64,000 bases of DNA from NCBI GenBank assembly GCA_034359265.1, contig CP136898.1:55789501-55853500 (forward strand), in the 5' to 3' direction. The position numbers and the translations under genes were made by a program. Below the pieces are notes generated by a model that was not told the DNA's origin, made no database searches, and saw only the letters and a list, made by a program, of their open reading frames with translations. The stretch comes from Canna indica. Taxonomy: Eukaryota; Streptophyta; Magnoliopsida; Zingiberales; Cannaceae. Below are positions 23,384 to 35,833 of the stretch, one piece after another (within the stretch, counting starts at the first letter, position 1; every line of letters starts with the position of its first letter).

Positions 23384-26300
23384 CTAGAAACGCCCAGCAA
23401 TCTGAGTCCCGAGCGACTCCAGAACATTCACTGTGATGGGAGAAGTTGTTAATCGAGTTATATTTGATAGACTAATGCAAAGAATTGCATAATTTTTCGA
23501 ATAGAATCTTGAACGAAGTCGACTGATTGAACTTCGGGGTATCGGTTCGAAACGAACAGAAATCTGAGTTGCGAGGGACTCCAGAACATTCACTGTGATG
23601 AGAGAAGTTGTTAATCGAGTTATTTATGACAAACTAATGCAAAGAATTGCACGCTTTTTGGAATAGAATCTTCAACGAAGTCGACTAATTGAACTTCAGG
23701 GTATCGGCTAGAAACGCCCAGCAATCTGAGTCCCGAGCGACTCCAGAACATTCACTGTGATGGGAGAAGTTGTTAAGCTAGTTAGTTATGACAAACTAAT
23801 GCAAAGAATTGCACGCTTTTTGGAATAGAATCTTCAACGAAGCCGACTGATTGAACTTCAGGGTATCGGCTAGAAACGCCCAGCAATCTGAGTCCCGAGC
23901 GACTCCAGAACATTCACTGTGATGGGAGAAGTTGTTAATCAAGTTATTTATGACAAACTAATGCAAAGAATTGCACGCTTTTTGGAATAGAATCTTCAAC
24001 GAAGTCGACTGATTGAACTTCAGGGTATCGGCTAGAAACGCCCAGCAATCTGAGTCCCGAGCGACTCCAGAACATTCACTGTGATGGGAGAAGTTGTTAA
24101 TCGAGTTATATTTGATAGACTAATGCAAAGAATTGCACAATTTTTTGAATAGAATCTTGAACGAAGCCGACTGATTGAACTTCGGGGTATCGGTTCGAAA
24201 CGAACAGAAATCTGAGTCCCGAGCGACTCCAGAACATTCACTGTGATGGGAGAAGTTGTTAATCGAGTTATTTATGAGAAACTAATGCAATGAATTGCAC
24301 GCTTTTTGGAATAGAATCTTCAACGAAGTCGACTGATTGAACTTCAGGGTATCGGCTAGAAACGCCCAGCAATCTGAGTCCCGAGCGACTCCAGAACATT
24401 CACTGTGATGGGAGAAGTTTTTAATCTAGTTAGTTATGACAAACTAATGCAATGAATTGCACGCTTTTTGGAATAGAATCTTCAACGAAGTCGACTGATT
24501 GAACTTCAGGGTATCGGCTAGAAACGCCCAGCAATCTGAGTCCCGAGCGACTCCAGAACATTCACTGTGATGGGAGAAGTTTTTAATCTAGTTAGTTATG
24601 ACAAACTAATGCAAAGAATTGCACGCTTTTTGGAATAGAATCTTCAACGAAGTCGACTGATTGAACTTCAGGGTATCGGCTAGAAACGCCCAGCAATCTG
24701 AGTCCCGAGCGACTCTAGAACATTCACTGTGATGGGAGAAGTTGTTAATCGAGTTATTTATGAGAAACTAATGCAAAGAATTGCACGCTTTTTGGAATAG
24801 AATCTTCAACGAAGTCGACTGATTGAACTTCAGGGTATCGGCTAGAAACGCCCAGCAATCTGAGTCCCGTGCGACTCCAGAACATTCACTGTGATGGGAG
24901 AAGTTTTTAATCTAGTTAGTTATGACAAACTAAGGCAAAGAATTGCACGCTTTTTGGAATAGAATCTTCAACGAAGCCGACTGATTGAACTTCATGGTAT
25001 CGGCTAGAAACGCCCAGCAATCTGAGACGCGAGCGACTCCAGAACATTCACTGTGATGGGAGAAGTTGTTAATCCAGTTAGTTATGACAAACTAATGCAA
25101 AGAATTGCACGCTTTTGGAATAAAATCTTGAACGAAGCCGACTGATTGAAGTCGGGGTATCGGGTCGAATCGATCAGAAATCTGAGTCATGAGCGACTCA
25201 AGAACATTCACTGTGATGGGAGAAGTTGTTAATGGAGTTATTTATGACAAACTAATGCAAAGAATTGCATGCTTTTTGGAATAGAATCTTCAACGAAGCC
25301 GACTGATTGAACTTTAGGGTATCGGCTAGAAACGCCCAGCAATCTGAGTCCCGAGCGACTCCAGAACATTCACTGTGATGGGAGAAGTTGTTAATCGAGT
25401 TATTTATGACAAACTAATGCAAAGAATTGCACGCTTTTTGGAATAGAATCTTCAACGAAGTCGACTGATTGAACTTCAGGGTATCGGCTAGAAACGCCCA
25501 GCAATCTGAGTCCCGAGCGACTCCAGAACATTCACTGTGATGGGAGAAGTTGTTAATCTAGTTAGTTATGACAAACTAATGCAAAGAATTGCACGCTTTT
25601 TGGAATAGAATCTTCAACGAAGCCGACTGATTGAACTTCAGGGTATCGGCTAGAAACGCCCAGCAATTTGAGTCCCGAGCGACTCCAGAACATTCACTGT
25701 GATGGGAGAAGTTGTTAATCGAGTTATATTTGATAGACTAATGCAAAGAATTGCACAATTTTTCGAATAGAATCTTGAACGAAGCCGACTCATTGAACTT
25801 CGGGGTATCGGTTCGAAACGAACAGAAATCTGAGTCCCGAGCGACTCCAGAACATTCACTGTGATGGGAGAAGTTGTTAATCGAGTTATTTATGAGAAAC
25901 TAATGCAAAGAATTGCACGCTTTTTGGAATAGAATCTTCAACGAAGTCGACTGATTGAACTTCAGGGTATCGGCTAGAAACGCCCAGCAATCTGAGTCCC
26001 GAGCGACTCCAGAACATTCACTGTGATGGGAGAAGTTTTTAATCTAGTTAGTTATGACAAACTAATGCAAAGAATTGCACGCTTTTTGGAATAGAATCTT
26101 CAACGAAGTCGACTGATTGAACTTCAGGGTATCGGCTAGAAACGCCCAGCAATCTGAGTCCCGAGCGACTCTAGAACATTCACTGTGATGGGAGAAGTTG
26201 TTAATCGAGTTATTTATGAGAAACTAATGCAAAGAATTGCACGCTTTTTGGAATAGAATCTTCAACGAAGTCGACTGATTGAACTTCAGGGTATCGGCTA

Positions 26301-26574
26301 GAAACGCCCAGCAATCTGAGTCCCGAGCGACTCCAGAACATTCACTGTGATGGGAGAAGTTTTTAATCTAGTTAGTTATGACAAACTAATGCAAAGAATT
26401 GCACGCTTTTTGGAATAGAATCTTCAACGAAGCCGACTGATTGAACTTCATGGTATCGGCTAGAAACGCCCAGCAATCTGAGACGCGAGCGACTCCAGAA
26501 CATTCACTGTGATGGGAGAAGTTGTTAATCCAGTTAGTTATGACAAACTAATGCAAAGAATTGCACGCTTTTGG

Positions 26575-29484
26575 AATAAAATCTTGAACGAAGCCGACTG
26601 ATTGAAGTCGGGGTATCGGGTCGAATCGATCAGAAATCTGAGTCATGAGCGACTCAAGAACATTCACTGTGATGGGAGAAGTTGTTAATGGAGTTATTTA
26701 TGACAAACTAATGCAAAGAATTGCATGCTTTTTGGAATAGAATCTTCAACGAAGCCGACTGATTGAACTTTAGGGTATCGGCTAGAAACGCCCAGCAATC
26801 TGAGTCCCGAGCGACTCCAGAACATTCACTGTGATGGGAGAAGTTGTTAATCGAGTTATTTATGACAAACTAATGCAAAGAATTGCACGCTTTTTGGAAT
26901 AGAATCTTCAACGAAGTCGACTGATTGAACTTCAGGGTATCGGCTAGAAACGCCCAACAATCTGAGTCCCGAGCGACTCCAGAACATTCACTGTGATGGG
27001 AGAAGTTTTTAATCTAGTTAGTTATGACAAACTAATGCAAAGAATTGCACGCTTTTTGGAATAGAATCTTCAACGAAGTCGACTGATTGAACTTCAGGGT
27101 ATCGGCTAGAAACGCCCAGCAATCTGAGTCCCGAGCGACTCCAGAACATTCACTGTGATGGGAGAAGTTTTTAATCTAGTTAGTTATGACAAACTAATGC
27201 AAAGAATTGCACGCTTTTTGGAATAGAATCTTCAACGAAGTCGACTGATTGAACTTCAGGGTATCGGCTAGAAACGCCCAGCAATCTGAGTCCCGAGCGA
27301 CTCTAGAACATTCACTGTGATGGGAGAAGTTGTTAATCGAGTTATTTATGAGAAACTAATGCAAAGAATTGCACGCTTTTTGGAATAGAATCTTCAACGA
27401 AGTCGACTGATTGAACTTCAGGGTATCGGCTAGAAACGCCCAGCAATCTGAGTCCCGTGCGACTCCAGAACATTCACTGTGATGGGAGAAGTTTTTAATC
27501 TAGTTAGTTATGACAAACTAAGGCAAAGAATTGCACGCTTTTTGGAATAGAATCTTCAACGAAGCCGACTGATTGAACTTCATGGTATCGGCTAGAAACG
27601 CCCAGCAATCTGAGACGCGAGCGACTCCAGAACATTCACTGTGATGGGAGAAGTTGTTAATCCAGTTAGTTATGACAAACTAATGCAAAGAATTGCACGC
27701 TTTTGGAATAAAATCTTGAACGAAGCCGACTGATTGAAGTCGGGGTATCGGGTCGAATCGATCAGAAATCTGAGTCATGAGCGACTCAAGAACATTCACT
27801 GTGATGGGAGAAGTTGTTAATGGAGTTATTTATGACAAACTAATGCAAAGAATTGCATGCTTTTTGGAATAGAATCTTCAACGAAGCCGACTGATTGAAC
27901 TTTAGGGTATCGGCTAGAAACGCCCAGCAATCTGAGTCCCGAGCGACTCCAGAACATTCACTGTGATGGGAGAAGTTGTTAATCGAGTTATTTATGACAA
28001 ACTAATGCAAAGAATTGCATGCTTTTTGGAATAGAATCTTCAACGAAGCCGACTGATTGAACTTTAGGGTATCGGCTAGAAACGCCCAGCAATCTGAGTC
28101 CCGAGCGACTCCAGAACATTCACTGTGATGGGAGAAGTTGTTAATCGAGTTATTTATGACAAACTAATGCAAAGAATTGCACGCTTTTTGGAATAGAATC
28201 TTCAACGAAGCCGACTGATTGAACTTCATGGTATCGGCTAGAAACGCCCAGCAATCTGAGACGCGAGCGACTCCAGAACATTCACTGTGATGGGAGAAGT
28301 TGTTAATCCAGTTAGTTATGACAAACTAATGCAAAGAATTGCACGCTTTTGGAATAAAATCTTGAACGAAGCCGACTGATTGAAGTCGGGGTATCGGGTC
28401 GAATCGATCAGAAATCTGAGTCATGAGCGACTCAAGAACATTCACTGTGATGGGAGAAGTTGTTAATGGAGTTATTTATGACAAACTAATGCAAAGAATT
28501 GCATGCTTTTTGGAATAGAATCTTCAACGAAGCCGACTGATTGAACTTTAGGGTATCGGCTAGAAACGCCCAGCAATCTGAGTCCCGAGCGACTCCAGAA
28601 CATTCACTGTGATGGGAGAAGTTGTTAATCGAGTTATTTATGACAAACTAATGCAAAGAATTGCACGCTTTTTGGAATAGAATCTTCAACGAAGTCGACT
28701 GATTGAACTTCAGGGTATCGGCTAGAAACGCCCAACAATCTGAGTCCCGAGCGACTCCAGAACATTCACTGTGATGGGAGAAGTTTTTAATCTAGTTAGT
28801 TATGACAAACTAATGCAAAGAATTGCACGCTTTTTGGAATAGAATCTTCAACGAAGTCGACTGATTGAACTTCAGGGTATCGGCTAGAAACGCCCAGCAA
28901 TCTGAGTCCCGAGCGACTCCAGAACATTCACTGTGATGGGAGAAGTTTTTAATCTAGTTAGTTATGACAAACTAATGCAAAGAATTGCACGCTTTTTGGA
29001 ATAGAATCTTCAACGAAGTCGACTGATTGAACTTCAGGGTATCGGCTAGAAACGCCCAGCAATCTGAGTCCCGAGCGACTCTAGAACATTCACTGTGATG
29101 GGAGAAGTTGTTAATCGAGTTATTTATGAGAAACTAATGCAAAGAATTGCACGCTTTTTGGAATAGAATCTTCAACGAAGTCGACTGATTGAACTTCAGG
29201 GTATCGGCTAGAAACGCCCAGCAATCTGAGTCCCGTGCGACTCCAGAACATTCACTGTGATGGGAGAAGTTTTTAATCTAGTTAGTTATGACAAACTAAG
29301 GCAAAGAATTGCACGCTTTTTGGAATAGAATCTTCAACGAAGCCGACTGATTGAACTTCATGGTATCGGCTAGAAACGCCCAGCAATCTGAGACGCGAGC
29401 GACTCCAGAACATTCACTGTGATGGGAGAAGTTGTTAATCCAGTTAGTTATGACAAACTAATGCAAAGAATTGCACGCTTTTGG
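26575..29484. repeat. Overlapping 11-monomer periodicity (1778 bp)
   Basis: Short variants at 26575 and 28353, and at 27707 and 29485, are each 1778 bp apart (11 monomers). The point variant CCCGTGCGACTCC (A to T in the usual GAGCGACT) at about 27456 and 29234 has the same spacing. No type I monomers occur between about 25.9 and 30.0 kb, unlike the flanking domains. Confidence 0.75.
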
Positions 29485-30015
29485 AATAAAATCTTGAACG
29501 AAGCCGACTGATTGAAGTCGGGGTATCGGGTCGAATCGATCAGAAATCTGAGTCATGAGCGACTCAAGAACATTCACTGTGATGGGAGAAGTTGTTAATG
29601 GAGTTATTTATGACAAACTAATGCAAAGAATTGCATGCTTTTTGGAATAGAATCTTCAACGAAGCCGACTGATTGAACTTTAGGGTATCGGCTAGAAACG
29701 CCCAGCAATCTGAGTCCCGAGCGACTCCAGAACATTCACTGTGATGGGAGAAGTTGTTAATCGAGTTATTTATGACAAACTAATGCAAAGAATTGCACGC
29801 TTTTTGGAATAGAATCTTCAACGAAGCCGACTGATTGAACTTCAGGGTATCGGCTAGAAACGCCCAGCAATCTGAGTCCCGAGCGACTCCAGAACATTCA
29901 CTGTGATGGGAGAAGTTGTTAATCTAGTTAGTTATGACAAACTAATGCAAAGAATTGCACGCTTTTTGGAATAGAATCTTCAACGAAGCCGACTGATTGA
30001 ACTTCAGGGTATCGG

Positions 30016-33000
30016 CTAGAAACGCCCAGCAATTTGAGTCCCGAGCGACTCCAGAACATTCACTGTGATGGGAGAAGTTGTTAATCGAGTTATATTTGAT
30101 AGACTAATGCAAAGAATTGCACAATTTTTCGAATAGAATCTTGAACGAAGCCGACTCATTGAACTTCGGGGTATCGGTTCGAAACGAACAGAAATCTGAG
30201 TCCCGAGCGACTCCAGAACATTCACTGTGATGGGAGAAGTTGTTAATCGAGTTATTTATGAGAAACTAATGCAAAGAATTGCACGCTTTTTGGAATAGAA
30301 TCTTCAACGAAGTCGACTGATTGAACTTCAGGGTATCGGCTAGAAACGCCCAGCAATCTGAGTCCCGAGCGACTCCAGAACATTCACTGTGATGGGAGAA
30401 GTTTTTAATCTAGTTAGTTATGACAAACTAATGCAAAGAATTGCACGCTTTTTGGAATAGAATCTTCAACGAAGTCGACTGATTGAACTTCAGGGTATCG
30501 GCTAGAAACGCCCAGCAATCTGAGTCCCGAGCGACTCCAGAACATTCACTGTGATGGGAGAAGTTTTTAATCTAGTTAGTTATGACAAACTAATGCAAAG
30601 AATTGCACGCTTTTTGGAATAGAATCTTCAACGAAGTCGACTGATTGAACTTCAGGGTATCGGCTAGAAACGCCCAGCAATCTGAGTCCCGAGCGACTCT
30701 AGAACATTCACTGTGATGGGAGAAGTTGTTAATCGAGTTATTTATGAGAAACTAATGCAAAGAATTGCACGCTTTTTGGAATAGAATCTTCAACGAAGTC
30801 GACTGATTGAACTTCAGGGTATCGGCTAGAAACGCCCAGCAATCTGAGTCCCGTGCGACTCCAGAACATTCACTGTGATGGGAGAAGTTTTTAATCTAGT
30901 TAGTTATGACAAACTAAGGCAAAGAATTGCACGCTTTTTGGAATAGAATCTTCAACGAAGCCGACTGATTGAACTTCATGGTATCGGCTAGAAACGCCCA
31001 GCAATCTGAGACGCGAGCGACTCCAGAACATTCACTGTGATGGGAGAAGTTGTTAATCCAGTTAGTTATGACAAACTAATGCAAAGAATTGCACGCTTTT
31101 GGAATAAAATCTTGAACGAAGCCGACTGATTGAAGTCGGGGTATCGGGTCGAATCGATCAGAAATCTGAGTCATGAGCGACTCAAGAACATTCACTGTGA
31201 TGGGAGAAGTTGTTAATGGAGTTATTTATGACAAACTAATGCAAAGAATTGCATGCTTTTTGGAATAGAATCTTCAACGAAGCCGACTGATTGAACTTTA
31301 GGGTATCGGCTAGAAACGCCCAGCAATCTGAGTCCCGAGCGACTCCAGAACATTCACTGTGATGGGAGAAGTTGTTAATCGAGTTATTTATGACAAACTA
31401 ATGCAAAGAATTGCACGCTTTTTGGAATAGAATCTTCAACGAAGTCGACTGATTGAACTTCAGGGTATCGGCTAGAAACGCCCAGCAATCTGAGTCCCGA
31501 GCGACTCCAGAACATTCACTGTGATGGGAGAAGTTGTTAATCTAGTTAGTTATGACAAACTAATGCAAAGAATTGCACGCTTTTTGGAATAGAATCTTCA
31601 ACGAAGCCGACTGATTGAACTTCAGGGTATCGGCTAGAAACGCCCAGCAATTTGAGTCCCGAGCGACTCCAGAACATTCACTGTGATGGGAGAAGTTGTT
31701 AATCGAGTTATATTTGATAGACTAATGCAAAGAATTGCACAATTTTTCGAATAGAATCTTGAACGAAGCCGACTCATTGAACTTCGGGGTATCGGTTCGA
31801 AACGAACAGAAATCTGAGTCCCGAGCGACTCCAGAACATTCACTGTGATGGGAGAAGTTGTTAATCGAGTTATTTATGAGAAACTAATGCAAAGAATTGC
31901 ACGCTTTTTGGAATAGAATCTTCAACGAAGTCGACTGATTGAACTTCAGGGTATCGGCTAGAAACGCCCAGCAATCTGAGTCCCGAGCGACTCCAGAACA
32001 TTCACTGTGATGGGAGAAGTTTTTAATCTAGTTAGTTATGACAAACTAATGCAAAGAATTGCACGCTTTTTGGAATAGAATCTTCAACGAAGTCGACTGA
32101 TTGAACTTCAGGGTATCGGCTAGAAACGCCCAGCAATCTGAGTCCCGAGCGACTCTAGAACATTCACTGTGATGGGAGAAGTTGTTAATCGAGTTATTTA
32201 TGAGAAACTAATGCAAAGAATTGCACGCTTTTTGGAATAGAATCTTCAACGAAGTCGACTGATTGAACTTCAGGGTATCGGCTAGAAACGCCCAGCAATC
32301 TGAGTCCCGAGCGACTCCAGAACATTCACTGTGATGGGAGAAGTTTTTAATCTAGTTAGTTATGACAAACTAATGCAAAGAATTGCACGCTTTTTGGAAT
32401 AGAATCTTCAACGAAGCCGACTGATTGAACTTCATGGTATCGGCTAGAAACGCCCAACAATCTGAGACGCGAGCGACTCCAGAACATTCGCTGTGATGGG
32501 AGAAGTTGTTAATCCAGTTAGTTATGACAAACTAATGCAAAGAATTGCACGCTTTTGGAATAAAATCTTGAACGAAGCCGACTGATTGAAGTCGGGGTAT
32601 CGGGTCGAATCGATCAGAAATCTGAGTCATGAGCGACTCAAGAACATTCACTGTGATGGGAGAAGTTGTTAATGGAGTTATTTATGACAAACTAATGCAA
32701 AGAATTGCATGCTTTTTGGAATAGAATCTTCAACGAAGCCGACTGATTGAACTTTAGGGTATCGGCTAGAAACGCCCAGCAATCTGAGTCCCGAGCGACT
32801 CCAGAACATTCACTGTGATGGGAGAAGTTGTTAATCGAGTTATTTATGACAAACTAATGCAAAGAATTGCACGCTTTTTGGAATAGAATCTTCAACGAAG
32901 TCGACTGATTGAACTTCAGGGTATCGGCTAGAAACGCCCAGCAATCTGAGTCCCGAGCGACTCCAGAACATTCACTGTGATGGGAGAAGTTGTTAATCTA

Positions 33001-33251
33001 GTTAGTTATGACAAACTAATGCAAAGAATTGCACGCTTTTTGGAATAGAATCTTCAACGAAGCCGACTGATTGAACTTCAGGGTATCGGCTAAAAACGCC
33101 CAGCAATCTGAGTCCCGAGCGACTCCAGAACATTCACTATGATGGGAGAAGTTGTTAATCGAGTTATTTATGACAAACTAATTCAAAGAATTGCACGCTT
33201 TTTGGAATAGAATCTTCAACGAAGTCGACTGATTGAACTTCAGGGTATCGG
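30016..33251. repeat. Two copies of a 10-monomer HOR (1618 bp)
   Basis: A type I monomer carrying CCGACTCATTGAAC recurs at 30016, 31634 and 33252, exactly 1618 bp apart (10 x 162 - 2). The two copies differ in the position of the short variant (31103 versus 32559, 9 monomers apart), so internal order changed by exchange. Confidence 0.75.
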
Positions 33252-35774
33252 CTAGAAACGCCCAGCAATTTGAGTTCCGAGCGACTCCAGAACATTCACT
33301 GTGATGGGAGAAGTTGTTAATCGAGTTATATTTGATAGACTAATGCAAAGAATTGCACAATTTTTCGAATAGAATCTTGAACGAAGCCGACTCATTGAAC
33401 TTCGGGGTATCGGTTCGAAACGAACAGAAATCTGAGTCCCGAGCGACTCCAGAACATTCACTGTGATGGGAGAAGTTGTTAATCGAGTTATTTATGAGAA
33501 ACTAATGCAAAGAATTGCACGCTTTTTGGAATAGAATCTTCAACGAAGTCGACTGATTGAACTTCAGGGTATCGGCTAGAAACGCCCAGCAATCTGAGTC
33601 CCGAGCGACTCCAGAACATTCACTGTGATGGGAGAAGTTTTTAATCTAGTTAGTTATGACAAACTAATGCAAAGAATTGCACGCTTTTTGGAATAGAATC
33701 TTCAACGAAGTCGACTGATTGAACTTCAGGGTATCGGCTAGAAACGCCCAGCAATCTGAGTCCCGAGCGACTCTAGAACATTCACTGTGATGGGAGAAGT
33801 TGTTAATCGAGTTATTTATGAGAAACTAATGCAAAGAATTGCACGCTTTTTGGAATAGAATCTTCAACGAAGTCGACTGATTGAACTTCAGGGTATCGGC
33901 TAGAAACGCCCAGCAATCTGAGTCCCGAGCGACTCCAGAACATTCACTGTGATGGGAGAAGTTTTTAATCTAGTTAGTTATGACAAACTAATGCAAAGAA
34001 TTGCACGCTTTTTGGAATAGAATCTTCAACGAAGTCGACTGATTGAACTTCAGGGTATCGGCTAGAAACGCCCAGCAATCTGAGTCCCGAGCGACTCTAG
34101 AACATTCACTGTGATGGGAGAAGTTGTTAATCGAGTTATTTATGAGAAACTAATGCAAAGAATTGCACGCTTTTTGGAATAGAATCTTCAACGAAGTCGA
34201 CTGATTGAACTTCAGGGTATCGGCTAGAAACGCCCAGCAATCTGAGTCCCGAGCGACTCTAGAACATTCACTGTGATGGGAGAAGTTGTTAATCGAGTTA
34301 TTTATGAGAAACTAATGCAAAGAATTGCACGCTTTTTGGAATAGAATCTTCAACGAAGTCGACTGATTGAACTTCAGGGTATCGGCTAGAAACGCCCAGC
34401 AATCTGAGTCCCGAGCGACTCCAGAACATTCACTGTGATGGGAGAAGTTTTTAATCTAGTTAGTTATGACAAACTAATGCAAAGAATTGCACGCTTTTTG
34501 GAATAGAATCTTCAACGAAGTCGACTGATTGAACTTCAGGGTATCGGCTAGAAACGCCCAGCAATCTGAGTCCCGAGCGACTCTAGAACATTCACTGTGA
34601 TGGGAGAAGTTGTTAATCGAGTTATTTATGAGAAACTAATGCAAAGAATTGCACGCTTTTTGGAATAGAATCTTCAACGAAGTCGACTGATTGAACTTCA
34701 GGGTATCGGCTAGAAACGCCCAGCAATCTGAGTCCCGAGCGACTCCAGAACATTCACTGTGATGGGAGAAGTTTTTAATCTAGTTAGTTATGACAAACTA
34801 ATGCAAAGAATTGCACGCTTTTTGGAATAGAATCTTCAACGAAGCCGACTGATTGAACTTCATGGTATCGGCTAGAAACGCCCAACAATCTGAGACGCGA
34901 GCGACTCCAGAACATTCACTGTGATGGGAGAAGTTGTTAATCCAGTTAGTTATGACAAACTAATGCAAAGAATTGCACGCTTTTGGAATAAAATCTTGAA
35001 CGAAGCCGACTGATTGAAGTCGGGGTATCGGGTCGAATCGATCAGAAATCTGAGTCATGAGCGACTCAAGAACATTCACTGTGATGGGAGAAGTTGTTAA
35101 TGGAGTTATTTATGACAAACTAATGCAAAGAATTGCATGCTTTTTGGAATAGAATCTTCAACGAAGCCGACTGATTGAACTTTAGGGTATCGGCTAGAAA
35201 CGCCCAGCAATCTGAGTCCCGAGCGACTCCAGAACATTCACTGTGATGGGAGAAGTTGTTAATCGAGTTATTTATGACAAACTAATGCAAAGAATTGCAC
35301 GCTTTTTGGAATAGAATCTTCAACGAAGTCGACTGATTGAACTTCAGGGTATCGGCTAGAAACGCCCAGCAATCTGAGTCCCGAGCGACTCCAGAACATT
35401 CACTGTGATGGGAGAAGTTGTTAATCTAGTTAGTTATGACAAACTAATGCAAAGAATTGCACGCTTTTTGGAATAGAATCTTCAACGAAGCCGACTGATT
35501 GAACTTCAGGGTATCGGCTAGAAACGCCCAGCAATCTGAGTCCCGAGCGACTCCAGAACATTCACTATGATGGGAGAAGTTGTTAATCGAGTTATTTATG
35601 ACAAACTAATTCAAAGAATTGCACGCTTTTTGGAATAGAATCTTCAACGAAGTCGACTGATTGAACTTCAGGGTATCGGCTAGAAACGCCCAGCAATCTG
35701 AGTCCCGAGCGACTCCAGAACATTCACTGTGATGGGAGAAGTTGTTAATCGAGTTATATTTGATAGACTAATGC

Positions 35775-35790
35775 AAAGAATTGCACAATT
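35775..35790 (+). repeat. Target site duplication, 5' copy, LINE-B
   Basis: AAAGAATTGCACAATT, part of a type I monomer, repeated at 38169-38184 after the LINE-B A-tail. It starts at the same monomer position as the LINE-A duplication. Confidence 0.85.
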
Positions 35791-35833
35791 AAATCTAACA
35801 CTTAACCACCAAGACAAATGTCAAGATCAAAAG

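Larger units (their letters stand above)
8907..35790. repeat. Satellite array 2 (162-bp monomers, several HOR domains)
   Basis: About 26.9 kb, near 166 monomers. Monomers are type I, type II and a type II-like form with CTAGTTAGTTATGAC, in ordered series. A 160-bp variant (AATAAAATC starting at 10871, 12813, 19777, 22691, 25119, 26575, 27707, 28353, 29485, 31103, 32559 and 34987) is spaced by exact multiples of 162 minus 2 bp: 12, 43, 18, 15, 9, 7, 4, 7, 10, 9 and 15 monomers. Apart from that variant the phase is maintained throughout. I find no gene, RNA or mobile element inside. The minus-strand 69-residue open frames are the same type I monomer repeated. Confidence 0.97.
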
